Source: Dichetophora obliterata
Lineage: Eukaryota > Arthropoda > Insecta > Diptera > Sciomyzidae
Direction of reading: 5' to 3'
Length of the DNA stretch: 64,000 nt
Assembly (NCBI GenBank): GCA_963920525.1
Contig: OY986439.1
Location: 210,892,906 to 210,956,905, forward strand
Numbering within the stretch: position 1 is the stretch's first letter; every line of letters begins with the position of its first letter. Below are positions 47,142-56,309 of this stretch, piece by piece. A program made the translations under genes and the position numbers. The notes under the pieces were generated by a model. The model was given only the letters and a program-made list of their open reading frames with translations, was not told where the DNA came from and searched no databases.

Positions 47142-48008
47142 CACGCAGAGAAAAAACATAGTTGCAACAACCATGTTTTAAGAGTATCATATGTATGATT
47201 CAAATTATGATTGTTGATGCCATGTTGTTAAACATATAGTGGTTTCTATGATCATGGTAAAATGATTACAACAACTGTATTTAGAAAACGAATTTTTCCG
47301 TAGGAACCAAAATATTATTGAAACAACCATTATTCTCTTATTGGGACGAAAATGAAATGATTGCAACAACTTTATAATAAATTTCTTTTTAGGAACCAGA
47401 ATGTTATAGAAACAATAATTTTTTTTAATGCACACCAATTTCCACAGCTATTAAATTAAGATATCCCTAGAGGTTTGCCTTTGTCTGCCTCCGAACAGAA
47501 ATATTAATTCAATTGGAAAAACTTTTTGAAAAACTTTCTGTCCGAGCTGGGGTTTGAACCGCTGCTCTTTCGCTTACGAGCCACGCATACTACCAGTAGA
47601 CCACAGCTGCTACTACCGGTCGTCTGACTAAAGTCATTCATAAACGTGGTACATTGAGTGCATTGTCACAAAAATAGCAATATTGATGTGCTGCTTCGTT
47701 TGCCCATGATCAAAAAGTAGTTCAGACAAACATTCAAAATTCTAGTATGTTTGTCTCTATCATAATATTCACATTTATCATGATTGACAGAACCACAATA
47801 TTTTTACTGCAACTAATAGTTGAGCCAATTATAATTATGTTGACGATAGTATGATTTGAACCATAATCTTATTTTTGGTACCACAATTAGTAAATAATGA
47901 CTTTATTAGGGCAAAAATTTATGTTTGCAGGAATAGCACAATAACTTCATAAAGCAAAAAATATATTATTGCAGCAATCATGTCTCAACCATGTCTTTTC
48001 TCTGCGTG
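47142..48008. mobile_element. TIR element I (CACGCAGAG ends) with a tRNA-like body
   Basis: CACGCAGAGAAAA and its inverse TTTTCTCTGCGTG are flanked by TA (47140-47141, 48009-48010). Length 867 bp. The interior repeats AACAACCAT/ATGGTTG and ATGATTGCAACAAC words. No transposase. Confidence 0.85.
47537..47610 (-). pseudogene. tRNA-derived body in element I
   Basis: On the minus strand TGTGGTCTACTGGTAGTATG is the A-box region and GCGGTTCAAACCCCAGC the B-box region. It is the same body type as in elements D and E (CGTGGCYCGTAAGC middle), although the TIRs and flanking interior of I differ from theirs. Confidence 0.65.
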
Positions 48009-48010
48009 TA

Positions 48011-48879
48011 TTTCTAATCCGATTTTTTATTTGATTATTGGGTTCTTGTTATACCTGTGCCATGCCATTTCATCGCCTTAAGACTTCATTTCGTGGGGAC
48101 TTTATTTCCTTATGATAAGGCAAAGCCTCAAGTTTTGGGTCTTGTCTCTTTTTTATTTTCAACCTTCTTTTCTGGGCCTTATTTGACAGAATTTATCAAA
48201 AATTTAATATCCTGCTCTGACTTTTTTTATTTTTGGACTGTTCAAAAAGTGCTTTAAACATAAATCTTTTGTAAATTCAATAAAACTTAGAAGAAAATGA
48301 ATTTTTTAAATGTTTTTAAGATGAAATATTAAACAATTATATAGAACGAATAAGTAACAAAGCAGTTTATGTATTCTTTAAAAAAAATTGATTTCGTTTT
48401 TAAGAAATTTTTTTTCAATATTTCCATTGAAATATCCATTGATATATCTCAATATATCCATTGAGAATTGTTTTTTGTATGCTAAAACTGCAATACATGC
48501 TTTTTTTAAAATCAATTTATTAAAATCAATTATTATCAAAAAACAGATTGGAAAAACTCAAGGTTTGTTTTTGTTACGACGTACATACATAAGTATTAAA
48601 TCAGAAAAATTTGTGTATTTCCCTTATAAGTATTTAAAAAATGCTTACAAAACCTTATTTTTATACAAAAAAACTAAAAAAGTGATTATTGACGCATTAG
48701 TTTAAAAAATTTACTAAGGGATTGACGAATGAATGAACCTAGTAAAATTTTTTTACTAAGGCCGAACCCCGGCTGAGAAAAGGATGAACAGCGGCAGAAC
48801 CAGGGTCGAACAGAGGATGTACAAAAGTAGAACTGCATACATGAATTTAATAAAACACATATAACTATTTGACCTTTAA
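48011..48879. other. AT-rich intergenic DNA
   Basis: No coding signature. 48760-48830 has a short GC-richer, AGGATGAACAGCGGCAGAAC-type repetitive piece. Confidence 0.35.
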
Positions 48880-48883
48880 CTAT
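48880..48883. repeat. Target site duplication CTAT (left)
   Basis: Matches CTAT at 59670-59673 directly outside the other LTR. A 4-bp duplication is usual for Ty3/gypsy integrases. Confidence 0.9.
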
Positions 48884-49006
48884 TGTAACGAACTTCCGTT
48901 TTCCCGGATTTTTACAGCTGGGTTATGCTCGCCGGTGTCCAGCGTTCGTTGCAGAAAATTTGTAATTAAAGACCCTTTCGCTTTGTTTTCTTTAATATTT
49001 CTTCAG

Positions 49007-49012
49007 TTTATT
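49007..49012 (-). terminator. LTR poly(A) signal (3' LTR)
   Basis: Sense AATAAA in GCGAATAAACTGAAG, about 1.15 kb downstream of the initiator and about 125 bp before the LTR end. It implies a long terminally redundant R region. Confidence 0.5.
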
Positions 49013-49428
49013 CGCAATTCACAATTGGCGTTACTCTACTGGCTTAATGGTATAGGACCTTACACACACACACCTATGCACCGATGTTTTGACCTGGATC
49101 TTGTTTCGATGTCCGATGCCCTTGAGAAGATGACGTGACGGAGCTTTATCTTGGTGACTGCATACGTAGTTCCGGAGTAAGTGATGCGATGAAGACGAGC
49201 GACGCTAGCGTGTTTCCTGGGGCTGTGGCGTGGTAGAGATATACGACGTTGGCGCGCTCCCTGGGCCTTCTTGTCACTGTTGAGCAGCGAGTGGTCACAA
49301 GTAGGACGAGTGTTACAATCGGATTGTGTAACGTGTATCTTGCGTTGAGACTGGGCTATTGTCCGCTGAGTGGTGTTACCTTGGCTTACAATATGTCTAC
49401 TGGGGTACTTACGAGGTGGGGCGTGGTG

Positions 49429-49980
49429 CAAAATATTAACGTTGGAATGAGACCTTGACCAACGAAAATATGTCTACTACTAGGTTGGGCTTGGCACAAA
49501 ATATTAACGTTGGAATGAGACCTTAACCAACGGAAATATGTCTACTGGGGTTGGGCTTGGCACAAAATATTAACGTTGGAATGAGACCTTAACCAACGAA
49601 AATATGTCTACTGGGGTGTTTACGTGGTGCAAAATATTAACGTTGGAATGAGACCTTAACCAACGAAAATATGTCTACTAGTGAATGTACTAGGTTGGAT
49701 GTGGTGCAAAATATTAATGTTGGAATGAGACCTTGACCAACAAAAATATGTCTAATAGGGTATTTATTACGTTGGGCGTGGTGCAAAATATTAACATTGG
49801 AATGAGACCTTAACCAACGAAAATATGTCTACTACTAGGTTGGGCTTGGTACAAAATATTAACGTTGGAATGAGACCTTAACCAACGAAAATATGTCTAC
49901 TACTAGGTTGGGCTTGGTACAAAATATTAACGTTGGAATGAGACCTTAACCAACGAAAATATGTCTACTATAAATTTAAG
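49429..49980. repeat. Eightfold tandem repeat in the 3' LTR
   Basis: Eight units of 65-77 bp, each with CAAAATATTAACGTTGGAAT, GAGACCTTAACCAACGAAAA and TATGTCTACT. The constant part holds the inverse pair GTTGG/CCAAC around AATGAGACCTTAA, so each unit can fold as a small stem-loop in RNA. The spacer between constant parts varies. By the promoter prediction the array is transcribed as part of R. Confidence 0.9.
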
Positions 49981-50316
49981 GAGTTCTAACTATGCCAGGT
50001 AACACTCACCACTTCCTAGGCACAAGCTGTTGAATCACCACGTCCGACCACTTCAATTACACGATGACTACTCCGATGTTGAGAATTCTCTACGTCCGTT
50101 CACTTTGGCTGCACACTGAATACGTCCGATGCCTTCAACTTCACGCTGAATAAGAGACTGAGTTAATGCCACGACTCGCCTTTTATTGCTTTGCTTGTAG
50201 CTGCTTGCCGCACTATGATGTTGAAACCGGTTCTCGCTCTCACTGTGTCGTGTGGTTGTGTATGTATGTGGCGTGATACTCAAACTTGTTTGGCTGTGAC
50301 TCGTTTGTGTTGCTAT

Positions 50317-50612
50317 GCCAGAATGATCTCGGTAGCAGCTGCCTATGGCGTGATGACGCTAAAACTGGTTTTGTTTTGTCTGCTGTTGCTATGTGCGTAT
50401 CGGCTCGATAGTGGCGTGATATTTAAACCTTTTTGTGTTGCTAGGGCAGAGTGATCTCGGTATCAGCTGCCCATGGCGTGATGACGCTAAAACTGGTTTT
50501 GTTTTGTCTGCTGTTGCTATGTGCGTATCGGCTCGATAGTGGCGTGATGTTTAAAACCTTTTGTGTTGCTATGCCAGAGTTATCTCGGTATCAGCTGCGT
50601 GTGGCGTGCGTG
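50317..50612. repeat. Direct repeats of about 128 bp in the 3' LTR (U3)
   Basis: ATGATCTCGGTAGCAGCTGC...GGCGTGATGACGCTAAAACT...GCTCGATAGTGGCGTGAT occurs twice in full and a third time in part (starts near 50322, 50449, 50577). The second LTR has the same at about 58865-59160. It lies upstream of the promoter, where enhancer repeats would be expected. Confidence 0.8.
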
Positions 50613-51121
50613 CGTGTGTGTGTGTGTGTGTGTGTGTTGGACTTAATCTTAAATGTATTTAATGTATATTTAATATTTAATGAATGTATTTAATAATTAG
50701 TCAAATAGATAAGTCACAATAAATTGAAAAGAATTAAAGTTATTTTCTAATTTTAATAAATGTTTATATGTATGGGTGTAATGTATTTATTTATTAATTA
50801 AATTTAATTCAAAATGATTTTAAGTAAATAATGTCAATAAATGTTTGTAATGTATTTATAAATGAGAAATAATTTACAATAATTCCAATAATGATTTAAA
50901 GTGATTTATGGTTTTACAGGTGTGCATATGTGCAATTAAAGTTTAATGAATGAAAAATATTTCACAATAAATTTAATGTTATAAATACGTTTAATGTTTT
51001 AAGCAAATGAATAATAAAGTAATTCAGGCAATAAATTAATGTAGGTTAATAGTTTCAAAAATGTAAGCAATAATATTTCTAGGTTGTAATGAAATTTTAA
51101 GTGTAAAATTTAGTCATTACA

Positions 51122-51132
51122 CTCCCCTCTTA
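51122..51132 (-). other. Polypurine tract
   Basis: Sense GTAAGAGGGGAG ends exactly where the 3' LTR begins (TGTAATGAC at 51121). It also contains the stop codon of the third ORF. It is the plus-strand primer in reverse transcription. Confidence 0.85.
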
Positions 51133-52896
51133 CTTCCTCGTGAAAGCATAAACACTGACTTGTCCGGCCCTAGTGATGCTCACCTGGTATTTGATACCAT
51201 CGATTGTTCGGGCAAACCGAACTCTGCCGTTACTTCTTCTTGTTTGTAGGCTTTCTTTAATCCCCCTATTCAGTACTTCTGGAACATACTCCACCCTGTG
51301 TTTCTGTGGATCGACGGCTTGGTCGGTTGCCACCAGTTCGCCGATGTTGAGGGGGCTGTCAGTATCGAAGGACAAATAATCGGTCCAGTCATCGACCTGC
51401 TGGGGTACCTCCATAGTCGGCGCCTCGGAATTGGCGTCATTGTCCATTTCCCAGGGAGAAAGTAGGACTCCTAAGTCCAGGCAGTCTTCAGCTTCGGACG
51501 CGGGAACAGTAGCACCCGTATCTATCGCATCGGGGATTGCCCGGGGCCTATCCTGGCCAACATGTACGGTGTGGCTGACTAGATCTGGCAGTTGTTTCGA
51601 TTGTGTTCCATTGTCGCTGTGCACATAGGAGAGTTGTGGAGCGCCGCTGTTGCTGGGGTTGTAGTGATAATGTTGCTTTTGAGGTTGGGCGTCGCTGTCG
51701 CTGTGGACGAAGAAATTTTGAACGCCGCTGTCACTGTGGACGTCGAGGTGCTGTTGTTGGGCGTCGCTGTCGCTGTGGGCGGAGAACTGTTGAACGCCGC
51801 TGTCACTGAGGACGTAGAGGTGCTGTTGTTGGGCGTCGCTGTCGCTGTGGACGAAGAGATTTTGAACGCCGCTGTCACTGTGGACGTTAAGGTGCTGTTG
51901 TTGGGCGTCGCTGTCGCTGTGGGCGGAGAACTGTTGAACGCCGCTGTCACTGAGGACGTAGAGATGCTGTTGTTGGGCGTCGCTGTCGCTGTGGACGAAG
52001 AGATTTTGTTGCTGCGTGCCGCTGTCGCTGTGGGCGTCAGGTTGTAGTGCGTCACTGTTGCTGTGGACGTGGAGTTGTTGTTTTTCCGGGCATAATGAAT
52101 GTATCACGGCCGCAATCTCCTTTCGCTTATTCTTAGCGGCCGCCAGAGGATACCACTGACCATGCTCCTTGGTAAAATCTCGCTGTGGTTCTTGCAGGAA
52201 CTTGTCGGCGTTGTGGAGGAGGAATACCCCACAATCGGTGGTGTTATCCTGCTGTGGTACCTTGACGTTATGTGTGGGGCAGTTGCGGTCATCCAGAACA
52301 AGATGCGGTTTGAACAGCTCACACCCGAGGTAACGGCGCAAGTGGTTGGCCGCATGCCTGCGGGAAGCGTAAGCCAGTGAATCGAAAATTAAAATTTCAA
52401 TACCTGTGATCCGTGTGCCTTCTCTCCTTATACGGACAGCTGTAAGGTACCAATGCTGGTCTTCGCAGATTGGGATCATGATTACCTCCTTTTCGGCCCA
52501 GGCTACTCTCTTACCCCACTTCTGCACTCGGGCATGCTGCTCTTGCGGTGTCTCTGTCTTCCCACCTCGACAAAGCTCCTCGAAAAAATTGGTGGCGAAG
52601 ATGTGTGTGCTGGAGTGCTGGTCTTCGGAGCATTGGTGGATTAGCCACTGGAGGTAAAAGTCAACCACGATGTCGTTGAGGTATTGTTTCGGCCGAAGAC
52701 AGTCGACATCCTCCATCCTCACGCTGATAGCGCCTCGTCCCGGCGGATAGTTCAGCATTACCGTTGACTGTCCCTCTCCATCTTCGTCGTCGCTAATAAC
52801 GATTACTTCCTCGACCTGGATACGCCCCACCTTGATACCTCCTACCTTCCGTACGTTACTGTCGCACTCTTTTCGTTTGCGGTTTTCAGCTTGCAT
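51130..52896 (-). CDS. Third ORF: Ulp1/SENP-like (C48) cysteine protease with repeat domain (588 residues)
   Basis: I start at the first ATG (52896). The frame is open 49 codons further up, overlapping the pol end, without an ATG. In the numbering of the longer frame (first codon at 53013; this ATG is residue 40): a SUMO-interaction-like EEVIVISDDEDG at 68-79; a protease domain at about 95-305 with LRPKQYLNDIVVDFYLQWL, QHWYL (His187), IFDSL (Asp211), PQQDNTTDCGVF (Gln255, Cys261). This is the His-Asp-Gln-Cys set of Ulp1/SENP de-SUMOylating enzymes, with the Gln six residues before the Cys as in the family. Then 316-470 is a tandem HSDSDAQQQHLYV/LSDSGVQQFSA repeat, and about 480-627 is an unrecognised tail. 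There are no signal peptide or membrane segments, so it is not an envelope. It stops at 51130, eight bases from the LTR. Expression probably needs a spliced RNA, and AATAATAATAG-type acceptors lie just before the ATG. Confidence 0.9.
   Translation of the reverse strand: MQAENRKRKECDSNVRKVGGIKVGRIQVEEVIVISDDEDGEGQSTVMLNYPPGRGAISVRMEDVDCLRPKQYLNDIVVDFYLQWLIHQCSEDQHSSTHIFATNFFEELCRGGKTETPQEQHARVQKWGKRVAWAEKEVIMIPICEDQHWYLTAVRIRREGTRITGIEILIFDSLAYASRRHAANHLRRYLGCELFKPHLVLDDRNCPTHNVKVPQQDNTTDCGVFLLHNADKFLQEPQRDFTKEHGQWYPLAAAKNKRKEIAAVIHSLCPEKQQLHVHSNSDALQPDAHSDSGTQQQNLFVHSDSDAQQQHLYVLSDSGVQQFSAHSDSDAQQQHLNVHSDSGVQNLFVHSDSDAQQQHLYVLSDSGVQQFSAHSDSDAQQQHLDVHSDSGVQNFFVHSDSDAQPQKQHYHYNPSNSGAPQLSYVHSDNGTQSKQLPDLVSHTVHVGQDRPRAIPDAIDTGATVPASEAEDCLDLGVLLSPWEMDNDANSEAPTMEVPQQVDDWTDYLSFDTDSPLNIGELVATDQAVDPQKHRVEYVPEVLNRGIKESLQTRRSNGRVRFARTIDGIKYQVSITRAGQVSVYAFTRK
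51603..52068 (-). repeat. Coding tandem repeat in the third ORF
   Basis: Alternating 11- and 13-residue modules (HSDSDAQQQHLYV, LSDSGVQQFSA, HSDSGVQNLFV) build a 48-residue (144-bp) higher-order unit present twice, plus diverged flanking modules. Ser, Asp, Gln and His dominate. The repeat also keeps other frames open on both strands, which explains several spurious ORFs there. Confidence 0.9.
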
Positions 52897-53021
52897 TTTT
52901 TTTTTTCCTTCTTCGCTCGACTCTGCTACTATTATTATTAAAAATGTTAGTTCGTTGTTGTTTTTCTTTTTGTTTGTTTTTTTTTTTTTCTTCGCTACAA
53001 GTTCACTACGCACTCGCGATG

Positions 53022-56000
53022 TTACGTCTGGCTCGGTTGGCGCCTACTGATCAACTGACTATGTCGGCGAGCCACAGGCAATGAATAAGTGTGGTCGGTC
53101 TCTCTTTGTTCTAGCCTATGAGTACTTGTAGAGTAATCGTTGTCATGAGTATCTCCAGCTCTGGTGCATTTAGGGGGTACGGTCGCCTCTTCTGCACTGT
53201 AGAACGGCTTAGTGTCACTGATGTGTGCTGTGCATGTTTGTCCGGAATCCGGTTTGTGAAGCTCCACTATGACGGGGGATCTGAATGAGATTATCTTATA
53301 TGGGCCATTGTACTTCGGAGCCAGCTTAGCCGCGAACTTGTCGATGGCGCTCGATAGGGGGTGCTGCCTTACCCATGCCAGCTGGCCAATCTCAGGGGCC
53401 CACTGCCGACGTCGTAAATTATAAAACCTTGCTTGGTCCTGTGCCGCTCGCTCCATACGCCTTCGGACGATCTCATGGACTTCTCGAAGCTTTGCCTCTC
53501 TGCCGGTGGGTGTCTGTGGCTCATCACCTGTTCCAAAAGTTAATTGATCGAAAAGATTACCTGGTAGTCTCAATTCACGGCATTGAGTAAGAAATGCTGG
53601 GCTGTATCCCGTGGTATCTGATTTTGCCGAGTTGATTGCTAATGAAAGTTCAGGTAGGAGGTCGTCCCAAGTTTGATGGCTGTCTCCGACGAATTGGGCT
53701 ATCATGGTCTTCAGTGTACGATTCGATCTCTCTGTGGGGTTTTCCTGGGGTTTGTATGGGGCCGTGAATTGCTGCTTGGTACCAATGTCTTTGAGGAATC
53801 TTTTGAACTTGTGGCTAGTAAATTGGGTACCGTTGTCGGTGGTCAAAATCTTCGGAGCACCAAATCGAGCAAGTATGCGTTCTCGAAACGCTTTGATGAG
53901 ACTATCGCTAGTTGCCTTGCGTAGTGGGATAGCTTCGACCCATTTCGAAAATTTGTCCAACAGGACCAGAATCATGGTGTTGCCATGCTTGGAGCGTGGG
54001 AGTGGTCCGACAAAATCGGCGCTTACCAGTGACCATGGCTCTTCTGCTATTTGAGACAACATTTTGCCTGCGGGGGCTTGTTGAGAGGCTTTAAATCTCT
54101 GACAGGACTCACATTGACGGACGTAGTGGCAAGCATCGCGTGACATACCTGGCCAGTAGTAACGGCTTTCGATCCTAGCGATCGTCTTACGTATCCCAAA
54201 GTGACCCGAACTCGGGTGGTCATGGCATTCGTGGAGGACTTGGCTTCGCAAAAATGAGGGCACACATAGCTTCCAGGGTATGCATTCTTCGTCTCCTGCA
54301 CGCTGTGGGATGTGTCGATAGAGCTGGCCGCCTTCCTCAGCATAGTCAGGAAACTTCTCGGGATTTTTAAGGATTTCGGCTCTTTTCTTCTCTAACAAGC
54401 GGCATGTTTGTACTTCGGGCGGGTTCAGCGTGGTTCTACATACCATCTCGAGGGGTTGACGAGAGAGAGCATCGGCAACTACATTTTGCTTACCTTTCCG
54501 GTATTGGACGTCAAATTGGTGTTGTTGAAGTTCCAGGGCCCACCTTGCGATCCGGCCCGAGGGACTCTCAATTGAGTTTATCCATTTTAGAGCGAGATGA
54601 TCTGTCAGGACCGTAAACTCGTAACCTTCGAGGTAGGGACGCATTTTCCGAATGCCCCAAACAATCGCTAAGCATTCTTTCTCCGTCGCCGAGTAGTTTC
54701 TTTCCGCATTATTAAGGCTCCGACTAGCGTAGGCTATTACTTTTTCGGCACCATCCACCTCCTGGGTCAGAACGGCTCCCAACCCGTAATCGCTGGCGTC
54801 TGTCTGAAGAGTAAATCTTTTAGAGAAATCCGGGCAGGCTAATATTGGTGCTTTCGTAAGCCGGTCCTTAAGGGTATCGAAGGCTTCTTGCTGCTCGTGG
54901 TTCCATTTCCAGTGGCGTCCTTTCTTTAACAGGCTTGTCAGTGGTTGCACGATGGATGAAAACTCCGGCACAAATCGACGATACCAAGACGCGATTCCTA
55001 GGCAGCGTCGTAGCTCTCGGACATTGTTGGGTGGTAGTAAGGTTTCGATGGCTGCCACCTTATCCGGGTCGGTTTTAATCCCTTGGTCGCTGACGACATG
55101 CCCCAAGTATTTTATCTCATTTTTGAAAAACTCACATTTAGCCGGGTTAATTTTAAGATTCGCTGCTCGAAGTCTTTCGAACACTTTCGATAAGTTGTCC
55201 AGGTGCTCCTTCTTTGTCTTACCAGTCACGACAATATCATCAAGATATGCGAAGGCAAATGGCTCCATCTCAGGTCCAATCACTTTATCCAGGGCTCGTT
55301 GAAAAGTGGCGGGTGCCGAGTGCAAACCGAAAGGCATAACCTTCCACTGGAAGAGTCCACGTCCCGGAACCGTAAATGCCGTGTATTCCTTGCTATCTTC
55401 CGCCATTGGTATCTGCCAATACCCATTCTTAAGATCCAGGCTACTAATGTAGTTGGCTTCTCTTAGCCGATCAAGAATATGTTGAATCCGCGGCAACGGA
55501 TAGGCGTCCGGTATTGATCGGGAATTCAGTTGTCGAAAGTCCACACAAAGTCTCCAGGTGCCATTTTTCTTCTTTGCCAACACAATTGGGGCGCTGTGTG
55601 GACTATGGGATGGTTCAATGAGGTCCTTTTGTAATAGCTCGTCTATTTCTTTGTTTATTACCTCCTGCATAGCCGGGTTTCTAGGAAAGTACCTTTGCTT
55701 CATCGGCCGGCTGTCTGTAACCACCAGCTTGTGTTCGGCTATAGGGGAGACTCCTTGGAGTGATTCAAACTTCTTCAGCTCTTGTTGAAGGAATAACTCG
55801 ATGTCCTCTGGGGTGGTTGGTTGTTCTTCTGGGGTGATTATTCCTATCCTTGATTCCGTGTTATTCTCTAGTAGTTTATCTAGGCTGAGTTGAACGGTCT
55901 GCCCTCCACAGGTGATGGTTGTTCCGACGGCAGCTAAGAAATCCAGTCCTAAGAGTATGTCGTCCGTGACTTCCGGGAGGATGAGGAAACTTACTCTACA

Positions 56001-56276
56001 CTTTGCGGTGCCCAGTTTAACGTTTAGCGTCAGCGACTCACTTACCTTTCTGCGTGAGCCGTCGGCAAGAATAATGTTTTTGTTGATCGTTTCAACGTTG
56101 TGTCGGGTTTTCAATTCAATGGCCAGTTTAGTGTTTAGGAAGCTGCAAGTAGCTCCCGTATCTATGACAGCATCGAAACACGTCGCATCTAGAGTCACAG
56201 TGGCGATGATTCGGTTCTGATCCTGTCTTAGTAGTCGAGGGCTTAAGGAGGTATTCTTTGTTCTGGCTGCGTGCAT
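53022..56276 (-). CDS. pol: Pol: protease, reverse transcriptase, RNase H, integrase (1,084 residues from the first ATG)
   Basis: The frame is -1 to gag and is open upstream of this ATG through the gag overlap, so Gag-Pol is probably made by frameshifting and the ATG need not be used. Domains: aspartic protease with Asp39-Thr-Gly-Ala and ILLGLDFL near 110; RT with LDLKNGYWQIP (Asp281) and FAYLDDIVV (Asp346, Asp347); RNase H with TDASDYGLG (Asp493), the TEKEC Glu, TDHLALKW and ADALSR; integrase zinc-binding H687-x4-H692...C722-x2-C725, catalytic Asp754 (SADFVG), Asp814 (TTDNGTQF) and Glu849; GPY/F module near 991. No chromodomain follows. Every catalytic residue is kept. The order PR-RT-RH-IN is Ty3/gypsy. 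The stop TAA is 53024-53022. Confidence 0.95.
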   Translation of the reverse strand: MHAARTKNTSLSPRLLRQDQNRIIATVTLDATCFDAVIDTGATCSFLNTKLAIELKTRHNVETINKNIILADGSRRKVSESLTLNVKLGTAKCRVSFLILPEVTDDILLGLDFLAAVGTTITCGGQTVQLSLDKLLENNTESRIGIITPEEQPTTPEDIELFLQQELKKFESLQGVSPIAEHKLVVTDSRPMKQRYFPRNPAMQEVINKEIDELLQKDLIEPSHSPHSAPIVLAKKKNGTWRLCVDFRQLNSRSIPDAYPLPRIQHILDRLREANYISSLDLKNGYWQIPMAEDSKEYTAFTVPGRGLFQWKVMPFGLHSAPATFQRALDKVIGPEMEPFAFAYLDDIVVTGKTKKEHLDNLSKVFERLRAANLKINPAKCEFFKNEIKYLGHVVSDQGIKTDPDKVAAIETLLPPNNVRELRRCLGIASWYRRFVPEFSSIVQPLTSLLKKGRHWKWNHEQQEAFDTLKDRLTKAPILACPDFSKRFTLQTDASDYGLGAVLTQEVDGAEKVIAYASRSLNNAERNYSATEKECLAIVWGIRKMRPYLEGYEFTVLTDHLALKWINSIESPSGRIARWALELQQHQFDVQYRKGKQNVVADALSRQPLEMVCRTTLNPPEVQTCRLLEKKRAEILKNPEKFPDYAEEGGQLYRHIPQRAGDEECIPWKLCVPSFLRSQVLHECHDHPSSGHFGIRKTIARIESRYYWPGMSRDACHYVRQCESCQRFKASQQAPAGKMLSQIAEEPWSLVSADFVGPLPRSKHGNTMILVLLDKFSKWVEAIPLRKATSDSLIKAFRERILARFGAPKILTTDNGTQFTSHKFKRFLKDIGTKQQFTAPYKPQENPTERSNRTLKTMIAQFVGDSHQTWDDLLPELSLAINSAKSDTTGYSPAFLTQCRELRLPGNLFDQLTFGTGDEPQTPTGREAKLREVHEIVRRRMERAAQDQARFYNLRRRQWAPEIGQLAWVRQHPLSSAIDKFAAKLAPKYNGPYKIISFRSPVIVELHKPDSGQTCTAHISDTKPFYSAEEATVPPKCTRAGDTHDNDYSTSTHRLEQRETDHTYSLPVARRHSQLISRRQPSQT

Positions 56277-56309
56277 CCTCCTTATTGACGCAGGCCCGTG
56301 GCGTTTCCC
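56267..56309 (-). promoter_or_regulatory. Predicted -1 ribosomal frameshift site
   Basis: The heptamer GGGAAAC (56309-56303) sits in the gag frame as G-GGA-AAC, the X-XXY-YYZ pattern. Slipping back one base enters exactly the pol frame. Nine bases later CTGCGT (56293-56288) can pair with ACGCAG (56272-56267) across a 15-base loop that contains the gag stop. Upstream, the pol frame is closed by TAG only about 9 bases before the heptamer. Confidence 0.75.

Larger units (their letters stand above)
48884..51121 (-). repeat. 3' LTR (left copy), 2,238 bp
   Basis: Sense orientation begins TGTAATGAC (51121) and ends CGTTACA (48884), with TG...CA borders. It aligns without length change to 57432-59669 (offset 8,548). 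The two differences I saw are GGGTTATGC against GGGGTATGC near 48923 and GTGATATTT against GTGATGTTT near 50424. Confidence 0.95.

Noticed and set aside
49429..49980. CRISPR-like array in the LTR
   Set aside because: The repeats are in a retrotransposon LTR of a eukaryote, spacers are repeats of each other, and no cas-like gene exists.
49060..50693. ORFs of 60-123 codons in the LTRs, present identically in both copies
   Set aside because: They are duplicated because the LTRs are duplicated. No domain, and they overlap promoter and repeat structures.
51592..52055. Long ORFs on the plus strand and in a second minus-strand frame within the third ORF
   Set aside because: They lie inside the coding tandem repeat, whose regular composition keeps other frames open. 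Only the Ulp1-type frame has a domain.
52897..53043. Upstream extension of the third ORF to a GTG at 53013
   Set aside because: Eukaryotic initiation at GTG is unlikely. The extension is lysine- and asparagine-rich from A-runs and overlaps the end of pol. The first ATG at 52896 is preferred, though translation by splicing or read-through cannot be excluded.
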